23,490 nucleotides of DNA from RGIG8767 sp964531805. GTDB taxonomy: Bacteria > Bacillota > Clostridia > Lachnospirales > Lachnospiraceae. Position numbers and translations under genes: made by a program. The stretch spans positions 1 to 23,490 of the forward strand of contig CAZHGE010000044.1 of assembly GCA_964531805.1 (NCBI GenBank), in the 5' to 3' direction. The notes under the pieces were generated by a model. That model saw only the letters and a program-made list of their open reading frames with translations. It searched no databases and was not told the DNA's origin. Numbering within the stretch: the stretch's first letter is position 1; each line of letters opens with the position of its first letter. Of the stretch, positions 7,903-14,691 are shown in pieces.

Positions 7903-9173
7903 GCCTCATCACCTGCCTTAATAAGATTTTTACCACTTGGAAGATAATTATCTTCATAATCTTCAGGTGTAGTCACACCAAAGATACATGCATTCTTACC
8001 AACGGTAATACCGCTTGGAATCTCACTCTTTTCACCAATGCAGACAAGTCCGCTGTTGTAAATATGAGGGAATCCATCATTTTCTGCTTCTTCCCCAATA
8101 CCAAAGCGGCTGTTATCCTTAATTACAACATTTTCTGCCACGATGGTCTTGTACATTTCACAATTATCACCAATCTGGCTGTTGTTCATGATAATAGAAT
8201 CTCTTACAATAGTATCTTTTCCTATCGTAACACCACAACCGATTACGGAGTTATATACTTTACCGTAGATTTCGGATCCTTCTCCTACGATACTCTTCTC
8301 CACTACACTACCGCCTGCAAAGAACTGAGGTGGAAGGATATCACTCTTTGTATAAATCTTCCAATATTCTTCATACAGGTTGAATTCTGGAACAACATCA
8401 ATAAGTTCCATGTTTGCTTCCCAATATGAATTTAATGTTCCAACATCTTTCCAGTATCCATTAAATTCATATGCATAAAGCGGTGCTCCCTTTTCATGGC
8501 AATATGGAATAATATGCTTACCAAAGTCAAGCGCAGGCTGATCGGCTTTTGCAATCAACGCTTCTCTTAAAGTCTTCCAATTGAATATGTAAATACCCAT
8601 GGAAGCCAAATTGCTTCGTGGATTCTCAGGCTTCTCTTCAAATTCTGTAATCTTACGGTTTTCATCCGTAATCATGATACCAAAACGTTTTGCCTCTTCC
8701 ATTGGAACCGGCATAACAGCAATGGTACATTCTGCCTTGTTCTGCTTGTGGAAATCAAGCATTACTTCATAATCCATTTTATAAATATGGTCACCGGAAA
8801 GAATCAGCACATACTCCGGATTAAAACGCTCCATATATTCCAGGTTCTGATAAATCGCGTTGGCTGTACCAGTATACCATTCACTATTCGTACTCTTCTC
8901 ATATGGCGGAAGTACGGTTACACCACCGATATTACGGTCCAAATCCCACGGAATACCAATACCGATATGTGTATTCAGTCGAAGTGGCTGATACTGTGTT
9001 AACACACCAACTGTATCGACACCTGAATTAATACAATTGCTCAGTGGAAAATCGATAATACGATATTTACCACCAAAAGATACTGCTGGTTTTGCAACCT
9101 TTGACGTGAGAACACCAAGACGGCTGCCTTGTCCGCCTGCTAAAAGCATAGCGATCATTTCTTTCTTAATCAT
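7899..9173 (-). CDS. glgC: Glucose-1-phosphate adenylyltransferase, catalytic subunit GlgC
   Basis: Catalytic ADP-glucose pyrophosphorylase, the committed step of glycogen synthesis. The N-terminal loop MLLAGGQGSRLGVLTSKVAKP is intact. It is followed by YRIIDFPLSN, WYTGTANAIYQN, the metal-site region SGDHIYKMDY and the glucose-1-phosphate motif FEEKPENPRS. The C-terminal third is a left-handed beta-helix with hexapeptide-like repeats. I place the start at the ATG at 9173 (424 aa): AGAGG lies 8 nt upstream of it, while the GTG at 9182 overlaps that ribosome binding site. The gene has a promoter at 9237-9265, is divergent from murC, and is coupled to glgD by a four-base overlap. Confidence 0.95.
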   Translation of the reverse strand: MIKKEMIAMLLAGGQGSRLGVLTSKVAKPAVSFGGKYRIIDFPLSNCINSGVDTVGVLTQYQPLRLNTHIGIGIPWDLDRNIGGVTVLPPYEKSTNSEWYTGTANAIYQNLEYMERFNPEYVLILSGDHIYKMDYEVMLDFHKQNKAECTIAVMPVPMEEAKRFGIMITDENRKITEFEEKPENPRSNLASMGIYIFNWKTLREALIAKADQPALDFGKHIIPYCHEKGAPLYAYEFNGYWKDVGTLNSYWEANMELIDVVPEFNLYEEYWKIYTKSDILPPQFFAGGSVVEKSIVGEGSEIYGKVYNSVIGCGVTIGKDTIVRDSIIMNNSQIGDNCEMYKTIVAENVVIKDNSRFGIGEEAENDGFPHIYNSGLVCIGEKSEIPSGITVGKNACIFGVTTPEDYEDNYLPSGKNLIKAGDEA

Positions 9174-9515
9174 TGTCATCACCTCTGAGTATATTTATTT
9201 CCCTCTTTATAAATAGTTCCAAGGTATCATAAACTGATTATAGCACATTGATAATATAAAGTGAATGTTTTTTACTAAAGAAAATCGGTTTTTTTCACAC
9301 TACTTTGTGCAAAATTTACATGATTTATATGCTTTTTACCAGCTTTTCATTCTTTTTTACAACTTTTCCAGTATCTTATTGATAATTTTTTGTTATTTTT
9401 GGAGTAAATATCCTCTACCTCTTTCCTGCTAAAAATGATTTGTATTTTCCATAACATTGCGATAAGATAACTAAAAGAAACATATACTATAATATAATAG
9501 ATAGGAAGTAATTTT
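9174..9515. other. Divergent glgC/murC spacer, very A+T-rich
   Basis: This 342-bp spacer contains no convincing gene. The glgC side carries the promoter at 9237-9265. The murC side has overlapping -10-like TATACT/TATAAT boxes at 9483-9498 and the AGGAAG ribosome binding site at 9503-9508. The only -35 candidate is TTGCGA at 9457-9462, spaced 20 bp from TATACT, so the murC promoter is not well defined. The central part (about 9270-9450) is T-rich, with no clear repeat or stem. Confidence 0.5.
9237..9265 (-). promoter_or_regulatory. Promoter of glgC-glgD(-spoVG)
   Basis: On the minus strand: -35 TTCACT (9260-9265), a 17-bp spacer, and a perfect -10 TATAAT (9237-9242) preceded by an extended TGC. 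Transcription would start near 9230, leaving a leader of about 57 nt before the ATG at 9173. Confidence 0.6.
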
Positions 9516-10895
9516 ATGTATCAGATTGATTTTGACCATCCGATTTCTGTATATTTTATAGGCATTGGCGGCATCAGCATGAGCGGTCTTGCGGAAATTT
9601 TACTTTCACGGGGATTTAAGATCTCCGGTTCAGACAGAATTTCCTCACATCTGACCGAATTACTGGAAGAAAAAGGCGCCCTTATCCATTATGGACAACG
9701 GGCTGAGAATATTACACCTGACATTGACCTTGTAGTCTATACAGCAGCAATTTCCAAAGACAACCCGGAATGGCTTGCCATGGAACAGTTAAATATACCT
9801 TCTTTATCAAGAGCCCAGCTTCTTGGTGAGATTATGCGTAATTATGAACTTCCTGTTGCTATCTCTGGTACACATGGAAAGACCACTACCACTTCTATGG
9901 TTTCTGAGATCCTGCTCCATGCGGATACGGACCCTACCTTATCCATTGGAGGCATCCTCAAATCCATTGACGGCAACATCCGTGTTGGTAAATCCAAATT
10001 TTTTGTTACAGAAGCCTGCGAATATACCAACAGTTTTTTAGAATTTAATCCAAAGATTTCCATTATATTAAATATAGAAGAAGACCATTTGGACTTCTTT
10101 AAAAATTTAGAAGAAATACGGGATTCTTTTCACCGTTTTGCATCACTGCTGCCAGCAGACGGAACACTCATTATCAACCATGAGATTGAACGTTTTGAAG
10201 AAATTACAGAGTCAATCGCATGCCCTGTTCTTACCTATGGATTTACGCAAGACTGTGATTATTTTGCATCCGATGTTTCATATGATAATCTTGGCTATCC
10301 TACTTTTGTCCTTCATGCCAAAGGACACCCGGATACCAAGGTTACCTTATCCGTTCCCGGCAGACACAATATTTCCAATGCGATGGCTGCCATTGCGTTT
10401 TCTGACTGTGTAGGGATTGACCGGACTGATGCTGTAAGAGCATTAAGCAATTTTACTGGAACAGAGAGACGTTTTGAGAAAAAAGGAGAGGTTGCCGGCA
10501 TTACCATTATCGATGATTATGCCCACCATCCTACAGAAATTGAAGCCACTTTACAAGCAGCTTCCAATTATCCGCACAAAACATTATGGTGCGTATTTCA
10601 GCCGCACACTTACACAAGAACAAAGGCATTTTTACCAGAATTTGCAAAAGCACTTTCTAAAGCAGACAAAGTCGTTTTAGCTGATATTTATGCCGCCAGG
10701 GAGAAAAATACCCTTGGCATCAGTTCTATGGACCTTTGCGAAGCAATTCAAAAGGAAGGAACCTTCTGCGAATATCTCCCTTCCTTTGATGAAATTGAAA
10801 ATTTTCTTTTAGAAAATTGTACACAAGGTGATTTGTTGATAACTATGGGAGCCGGAGACATTGTAAAAGTGGGCGAAAGACTTCTCGGAAAATAG
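9516..10895 (+). CDS. murC: UDP-N-acetylmuramate--L-alanine ligase
   Basis: Cytoplasmic Mur ligase that joins L-alanine to UDP-MurNAc with ATP, the first amino-acid addition of peptidoglycan synthesis. The 459-aa length is typical. Domain 1 binds UDP-MurNAc (FIGIGGISMSGLAE, residues 14-27). Domain 2 holds the ATP loop GTHGKTTT at 118-125, ACEY and the EEDHLDFF segment. Domain 3 includes the family motif IDDYAHHPTEI. The ATG at 9516 has AGGAAG upstream. The gene stands alone: it is divergent from glgC and closed by a terminator immediately downstream, so it is not part of a division/cell-wall operon here. Confidence 0.97.
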   Translation: MYQIDFDHPISVYFIGIGGISMSGLAEILLSRGFKISGSDRISSHLTELLEEKGALIHYGQRAENITPDIDLVVYTAAISKDNPEWLAMEQLNIPSLSRAQLLGEIMRNYELPVAISGTHGKTTTTSMVSEILLHADTDPTLSIGGILKSIDGNIRVGKSKFFVTEACEYTNSFLEFNPKISIILNIEEDHLDFFKNLEEIRDSFHRFASLLPADGTLIINHEIERFEEITESIACPVLTYGFTQDCDYFASDVSYDNLGYPTFVLHAKGHPDTKVTLSVPGRHNISNAMAAIAFSDCVGIDRTDAVRALSNFTGTERRFEKKGEVAGITIIDDYAHHPTEIEATLQAASNYPHKTLWCVFQPHTYTRTKAFLPEFAKALSKADKVVLADIYAAREKNTLGISSMDLCEAIQKEGTFCEYLPSFDEIENFLLENCTQGDLLITMGAGDIVKVGERLLGK

Positions 10896-11030
10896 TTGTC
10901 CACGTTATCCACAAAATTTTTTCGCTTTTGGTCGAAAATTTTTTGTGGATTTCTTTTTTTAAAAGGTCCCCCAAAAGTACGTATTTATCTATCTCCCTTT
11001 TTCACATCCACAATTTCCACATTATCCACA
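10896..11030 (+). promoter_or_regulatory. Cluster of tandem DnaA-box-like 9-mers
   Basis: Two perfect DnaA boxes TTATCCACA (10905-10913 and 11022-11030) sit in head-to-tail runs of related 9-mers with no gap. The first run is TTGTCCACG (10896-10904) then TTATCCACA. The second is ACATCCACA (11004-11012), ATTTCCACA (11013-11021), then TTATCCACA. A reverse-oriented near-box TGTGGATTT is at 10944-10952. The cluster lies upstream of the dnaD-like and dnaC-like genes. DnaA binding is inferred from the consensus known in E. coli and Bacillus; the first perfect box also overlaps the murC terminator stem. Confidence 0.5.
10907..10960 (+). terminator. Terminator of murC
   Basis: The outer stem 10907-10916 pairs with 10941-10950 (10 bp). 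A 2x2 T/T mismatch follows, then the inner stem 10919-10924 with 10933-10938, around an 8-nt loop. The T-rich tail TTCTTTTTTT (10951-10960) follows directly. It begins 11 nt after the murC stop codon. Confidence 0.7.
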
Positions 11031-11032
11031 AT

Positions 11033-11065
11033 CCCCGAAAAGCCCGTATTTTCAGGCTTTTGGGG
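11033..11065 (+). terminator. Second stem-loop, possible terminator or attenuator
   Basis: CCCC (11033-11036) and AAAAGCC (11038-11044) pair with GGCTTTT (11055-11061) and GGGG (11062-11065), with one bulged G and a 10-nt loop. A T-rich run occurs only 11 nt later (11077-11087), so termination is uncertain. It follows the last DnaA-box-like 9-mer by 2 nt and precedes the dnaD-like promoter. Confidence 0.35.
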
Positions 11066-11076
11066 CTTCCCGAGAG

Positions 11077-11105
11077 TTTTCTTTTTTCAAAATCTATGTT
11101 ATAAT
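11077..11105 (+). promoter_or_regulatory. Promoter of the dnaD-dnaC-prs group
   Basis: Perfect -10 TATAAT at 11100-11105 with an extended TG at 11097-11098. The -35 region (TTTTCT, 11077-11082) is poor, which is common for extended -10 promoters. The start would be near 11112, about 30 nt before the ATG at 11143. Confidence 0.55.
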
Positions 11106-11142
11106 CACCCTTGCTTTGAAAAAATAGAAATCAGGTGAATAC

Positions 11143-12306
11143 ATGGGTGAATTAACACTGTACAAAGAGAGCGATGAGGGGAATACCATTGTCTCCAATT
11201 GCTTTATTGATCATTATCTTGCTGATGCAAATGATGCGCAGATTAAGGTCTATTTATACCTTCTGCGTACTTTAGGTTCCAAGCAGGCAACCAGCATCAG
11301 TGCGATTGCAGATAAATTTAATCATACAGAAAAGGATGTGCGCCGTGCGCTCTCTTATTGGGAACAACAGGGACTTCTTTCTTTGGACCGTGACGCTTCC
11401 GGCAATCTGACCGGCATCCGTCTCCGTACTCCACGTGTACGCACACAAGTGACGGAAGATACCGCACCATTTGCTCCTTTTGTCACCCTAATGCCTGCTA
11501 TGCCGCACAAAACAGTATCTGTTACAGACCCATCTGTTACAGATAGATCTGTTGCAGATGGATCTGTTGTAGAAGCGGCCGCTCCAGTATCCTCTACAGT
11601 ATCCCAAACTTCTTCTAGTCATGTAGAAGAACCTGTGGCTTCTTATATAAAACCGGATTACACGCTGGATGACATTAAAGCATTTAAAGAAAGTGACCGT
11701 ACTTCCGAACTTCTTTTTATTGCAGAACAGTATTTGAAAAAAACATTAAGTGCAAACGATATTCGTTCCATTCTGTTTTTAACAGATACCCTGCACTTTA
11801 GCGATGATCTAATTGATTACTTATTACAATACTGTGTACAGCGTGGCAAAAAGGATTTCCGTTATATTGAAAAAGTAGCCATCAGCTGGGCAGAGGCAGG
11901 TATTACGACTCCCCACGAGGCTTGTACATATGCTTCCCGCTATGACCGCAATGTATATACAATCATGAATGCACTTGGCAAAGGCAGTACCCCTACCTCT
12001 ACAGAAGTAGATTTTATGAAACGCTGGTCTGACGAATGGGGTTTTTCCATGGATATTATTTTAGAAGCCTGCGAACGTACTGTTTTAGCAACGGACAAGC
12101 ACCGCTTTGAATATGCGGACAAGATTCTGTCTTCCTGGAAGAAAAACGATGTCCACCACAAGGCAGACATCGACAAAATTGATTCTTCTTACCGTAAAAC
12201 CAAAAAAATGGCCGAGAAAAATAACTATTCTAATATGTTCACACAGTTTGAACAGCATGACTATGATTTTGAGGCTTTGGAGAAAAAGCTCTTAAGTAAA
12301 AAATAA
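11143..12306 (+). CDS. DnaD-domain primosome protein
   Basis: A 387-aa DnaD/DnaB-type protein, expected to help DnaA-dependent or restart loading of the replicative helicase. The first 100 residues look like the winged-helix DnaD N-terminal domain (ISAIADKFNHTEKDVRRALSYWEQQGLL). A low-complexity linker (about 105-165) follows. Then come two DnaD C-terminal-type domains, each ending in the YxxxIxxxW-like motif: YIEKVAISW and YADKILSSW. The linker is rich in Ser, Val, Thr and Ala and includes four copies of a 15-bp DNA repeat (11518-11577). AGGTGA precedes the ATG. The next gene, a DnaC/DnaI-like loader, begins 10 nt after the stop, which strengthens the primosome assignment. Whether it acts at oriC or at restart is not visible. 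Confidence 0.88.
   Translation: MGELTLYKESDEGNTIVSNCFIDHYLADANDAQIKVYLYLLRTLGSKQATSISAIADKFNHTEKDVRRALSYWEQQGLLSLDRDASGNLTGIRLRTPRVRTQVTEDTAPFAPFVTLMPAMPHKTVSVTDPSVTDRSVADGSVVEAAAPVSSTVSQTSSSHVEEPVASYIKPDYTLDDIKAFKESDRTSELLFIAEQYLKKTLSANDIRSILFLTDTLHFSDDLIDYLLQYCVQRGKKDFRYIEKVAISWAEAGITTPHEACTYASRYDRNVYTIMNALGKGSTPTSTEVDFMKRWSDEWGFSMDIILEACERTVLATDKHRFEYADKILSSWKKNDVHHKADIDKIDSSYRKTKKMAEKNNYSNMFTQFEQHDYDFEALEKKLLSKK
11518..11577 (+). repeat. Four tandem 15-bp repeats in the dnaD-like gene
   Basis: Four adjacent 15-mers start TCTGTTACAGACCCA, TCTGTTACAGATAGA, TCTGTTGCAGATGGA and TCTGTTGTAGAAGCG. They encode a degenerate SVTDP/SVTDR/SVADG/SVVEA repeat in the interdomain linker. As the unit is a multiple of three, copy-number change would alter linker length without a frameshift. 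Confidence 0.8.
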
Positions 12307-12316
12307 GGAGTTTGTT

Positions 12317-13264
12317 GTGGCTTTAACGAATTCACAATTTGACCAAATTAAGAAAATATACGATGATAGGCAGCTGGCCCGTCATTATGAACAGGAAAAA
12401 CGATTATCCTATGTCAATGAACATGTGGACGGCTTTCGTGAGGTAAATGACAGTATTTCCTCGCTTTGTCTTAAGCAGGCGGAACTTCTTTTAGAAGGGC
12501 ATACTTCTGCCCTTGCTGACTTAAAGGAATCCATTGCTTTACTAAAAACTCAGAAAACTGCTTTGCTTAAACAAGCATCTCTTCCCGAAGACTATTTACA
12601 GGTTCCTTATGTTTGTAAGGACTGTCAGGATACCGGTTTTATAAATGGAGAAAAATGTCATTGTTTTAAACAGGCAGCACTTTCTATCTTATATGATCAG
12701 AGTAATTTGCAAAAACAACTAGATGAAATGGACTTTTCTAAGGTTTCTGATGTGTATTATGACGGAGAAGACCTTGTTAATTTCAAAGATTCTTATGAAA
12801 AATCAATCAATTTTGTAAATAACTTCAAGAATGACTATCAAAATCTTTGTTTTTATGGTACAGTAGGTAGCGGCAAATCGTTTCTATCCGGTTGTATCGC
12901 AAAGGCACTGATGAAAGAAGGACATTCTGTTATCTATTTTAGTGCATCCCGGTTAATGGATTTGTTTTCTTATTCTGCATTTGACTACAAAGGCAGAGAA
13001 GAAGCTGAGGACATTTTCCGCGAAATATATGAATGTGATCTTCTGATTATTGACGATTTAGGTTCCGAAGTAACTAATGCCCTTTCTGCTTCCCGTTTAT
13101 TTACATGTTTGAATGAACGTCATTTAAGAAGCAAAAGCGTGATTATTTCCACGAATCTCTCATTAGGAGAAATTCGTACCCGATATAGTGACCGTATTTT
13201 TTCGCGCATCTCTAATTACTTTATTTTCTGCCGAATGACCGGTCCTGATATCCGTACATTATAA
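12317..13264 (+). CDS. DnaC/DnaI-type replicative helicase loader
   Basis: A 315-aa AAA+ ATPase that should load the DnaB-type helicase onto DNA. The N-terminal region (1-95) is helical. A zinc-binding cluster of four cysteines follows: CKDC at 100-103 and CHC at 114-116, as in Bacillus DnaI. The ATPase core has Walker A GTVGSGKS at 181-188, Walker B LLIIDDLGSE at 242-251, sensor-1 STN at 278-280, and a candidate arginine finger in SDRIFSRI near 291-298. The start codon is GTG at 12317, set by AAGGAG six nt upstream, which overlaps the dnaD-like stop region. The 10-nt gap makes co-transcription with the DnaD-like gene almost certain. The name dnaC or dnaI depends on convention, so no symbol is given. 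Confidence 0.92.
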   Translation: MALTNSQFDQIKKIYDDRQLARHYEQEKRLSYVNEHVDGFREVNDSISSLCLKQAELLLEGHTSALADLKESIALLKTQKTALLKQASLPEDYLQVPYVCKDCQDTGFINGEKCHCFKQAALSILYDQSNLQKQLDEMDFSKVSDVYYDGEDLVNFKDSYEKSINFVNNFKNDYQNLCFYGTVGSGKSFLSGCIAKALMKEGHSVIYFSASRLMDLFSYSAFDYKGREEAEDIFREIYECDLLIIDDLGSEVTNALSASRLFTCLNERHLRSKSVIISTNLSLGEIRTRYSDRIFSRISNYFIFCRMTGPDIRTL

Positions 13265-13299
13265 AAACTTTTCATCATAGAAAGTGAGGACATTTTTTC

Positions 13300-14487
13300 A
13301 TGAGTACACGTGAAGAAAAAAGAAACTTAGAAACTATCCCTGTTGGACCACTTGGTCTCATTCCTCTTCCAAGCTGCCGCGAATTAGGCGAAAAAGTGGA
13401 TGAATACCTGGTAAAATGGAGAACTGAACGCGAAAATGAACACAAGAATACATTATCATTCGCGGGCTACCAGAGAGATACTTTTATTTTAGAGCACAGC
13501 CTTCCTCGTTTTGGTTCAGGAGAAGGTAAAGGTGTAATCTTAGAATCTGTTCGAGGCGACGATCTCTATCTGATGGTGGATGTTTGTAACTACAGCCTTA
13601 CTTATTCTATTTCCGGTCATCAGAACCATATGTCACCGGATGATCATTATCAGGACTTAAAACGTATTATTGCAGCAGTAGAAGGTAAAGCGAAAAGAAT
13701 TACCGTTATTATGCCTTTCTTATATGAAAGCCGTCAGCACAGACGTACAGCAAGAGAATCCTTAGACTGTGCATTGGCACTTCAGGAATTGATCAGCATG
13801 GGAGTTGACAATATTATCACTTTTGATGCTCATGATCCTCGTGTACAGAATGCGATTCCGTTACATGGATTCGAAACAGTACAGCCTGCATATCAGTTTA
13901 TTAAGAGTTTATTACGCAATGTAAAAGGTCTTAACGTAGATGCTGACCATATGATGGTAATCAGCCCGGATGAAGGCGGTATGAGCCGTGCTATTTATAT
14001 CGCTAACGTATTAGGTTTAGATATGGGTATGTTCTACAAACGTCGTGATTATACACGTATTGTAAACGGACGTAATCCAATTATTGCTCATGAATTCCTG
14101 GGTACTGATGTAGAAGGAAAAGATATGATCATCATTGATGACATGATTTCTTCCGGCGAAAGTGTATTAGAAGTTGCTGCTGGTTTAAAAGCAAGAAAAG
14201 CAAACCGTATTTTCGTATTCTCTACATTTGGTCTTTTCACAAACGGTCTTGATAAATTCGACAAGGCTCATGAAGAAGGCCTGATTACAAAAGTTCTTAC
14301 TACAAACGTAATCTATCAGACACCTGAATTATTAGAACGTGACTGGTACATCAGTTGTGACATGAGTAAGTACATCGCTTATATCATCGATACTTTAAAT
14401 CACGATCAGTCCATTAGTGATTTGTTGATTCCAAGCGAACGTATCCAGCAGGTTGTAGCAAAATACCGTAACGGCGAAGAAATTTAA
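13300..14487 (+). CDS. prs: Ribose-phosphate pyrophosphokinase, long divergent form
   Basis: Makes PRPP from ribose-5-phosphate and ATP for nucleotide, histidine and tryptophan synthesis. The PRPP loop DMIIIDDMISSGES (about 275-288) and the catalytic-loop KRR (247-249) place it in the PRPP synthetase family. The enzyme is 395 aa, against about 315 for the classical type, with an N-terminal extension of about 75 residues (LETIPVGPLGLIPLPSCREL). Other motifs diverge: ESRQHRRTARE (143-153) stands where classical enzymes have ARQDRK, and DAHD (176-179) where they have DLHA. It may have altered allostery. A GAGGA ribosome binding site lies about 10 nt before the ATG. It follows the helicase loader by 35 nt and ends 13 nt before a terminator. 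Confidence 0.88.
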   Translation: MSTREEKRNLETIPVGPLGLIPLPSCRELGEKVDEYLVKWRTERENEHKNTLSFAGYQRDTFILEHSLPRFGSGEGKGVILESVRGDDLYLMVDVCNYSLTYSISGHQNHMSPDDHYQDLKRIIAAVEGKAKRITVIMPFLYESRQHRRTARESLDCALALQELISMGVDNIITFDAHDPRVQNAIPLHGFETVQPAYQFIKSLLRNVKGLNVDADHMMVISPDEGGMSRAIYIANVLGLDMGMFYKRRDYTRIVNGRNPIIAHEFLGTDVEGKDMIIIDDMISSGESVLEVAAGLKARKANRIFVFSTFGLFTNGLDKFDKAHEEGLITKVLTTNVIYQTPELLERDWYISCDMSKYIAYIIDTLNHDQSISDLLIPSERIQQVVAKYRNGEEI

Positions 14488-14500
14488 TATCCTATAGATT

Positions 14501-14579
14501 CAAAAACCTCTCCCCCAAGCTCCAAAAAATGCAACTCTTGCTTCGCAAGTGGGCAAATCGCTTGTGGGAGAGGTTTTTG
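14501..14579 (+). terminator. Terminator of prs with an extended loop
   Basis: The stem 14501-14514 pairs with 14566-14579 (14 bp), then after one mismatch 14516-14520 pairs with 14560-14564. The loop is about 39 nt and contains a small nested hairpin (CTTGC 537-541 with GCAAG 545-549, last three digits). Five T residues end the 3' arm (14574-14578). The segment 14547-14560 is exactly complementary to 14619-14632 in the neighbouring hairpin. Confidence 0.75.
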
Positions 14580-14596
14580 GATTCATATAGCTATAA

Positions 14597-14678
14597 ATAA
14601 AAATATCCCCACCCCAGACGATTTGCCCACTTATAAAGTAAGTGTTTCATTCGGAGTCTGGGGTGGGGATATTTTTAT
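14597..14678 (-). terminator. Terminator of the ABC exporter pair, with an extended loop
   Basis: A perfect 23-bp stem (14597-14619 with 14656-14678), 13 nt beyond the exporter stop codon on the minus strand. Minus-strand reading ends with ATATTTTTATTTATAG. The loop contains a nested hairpin (14628-14633 with 14639-14644). It also carries most of the 14-nt segment complementary to the prs terminator loop. Confidence 0.8.
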
Positions 14679-14691
14679 TTTAGGTAAAGAA

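Noticed and set aside
10896..11138. 80-codon open frame between murC and the dnaD-like gene
   Set aside because: It covers the terminator, the DnaA boxes and the promoter; low-complexity translation and no ribosome binding site, as the start abuts the murC stop.
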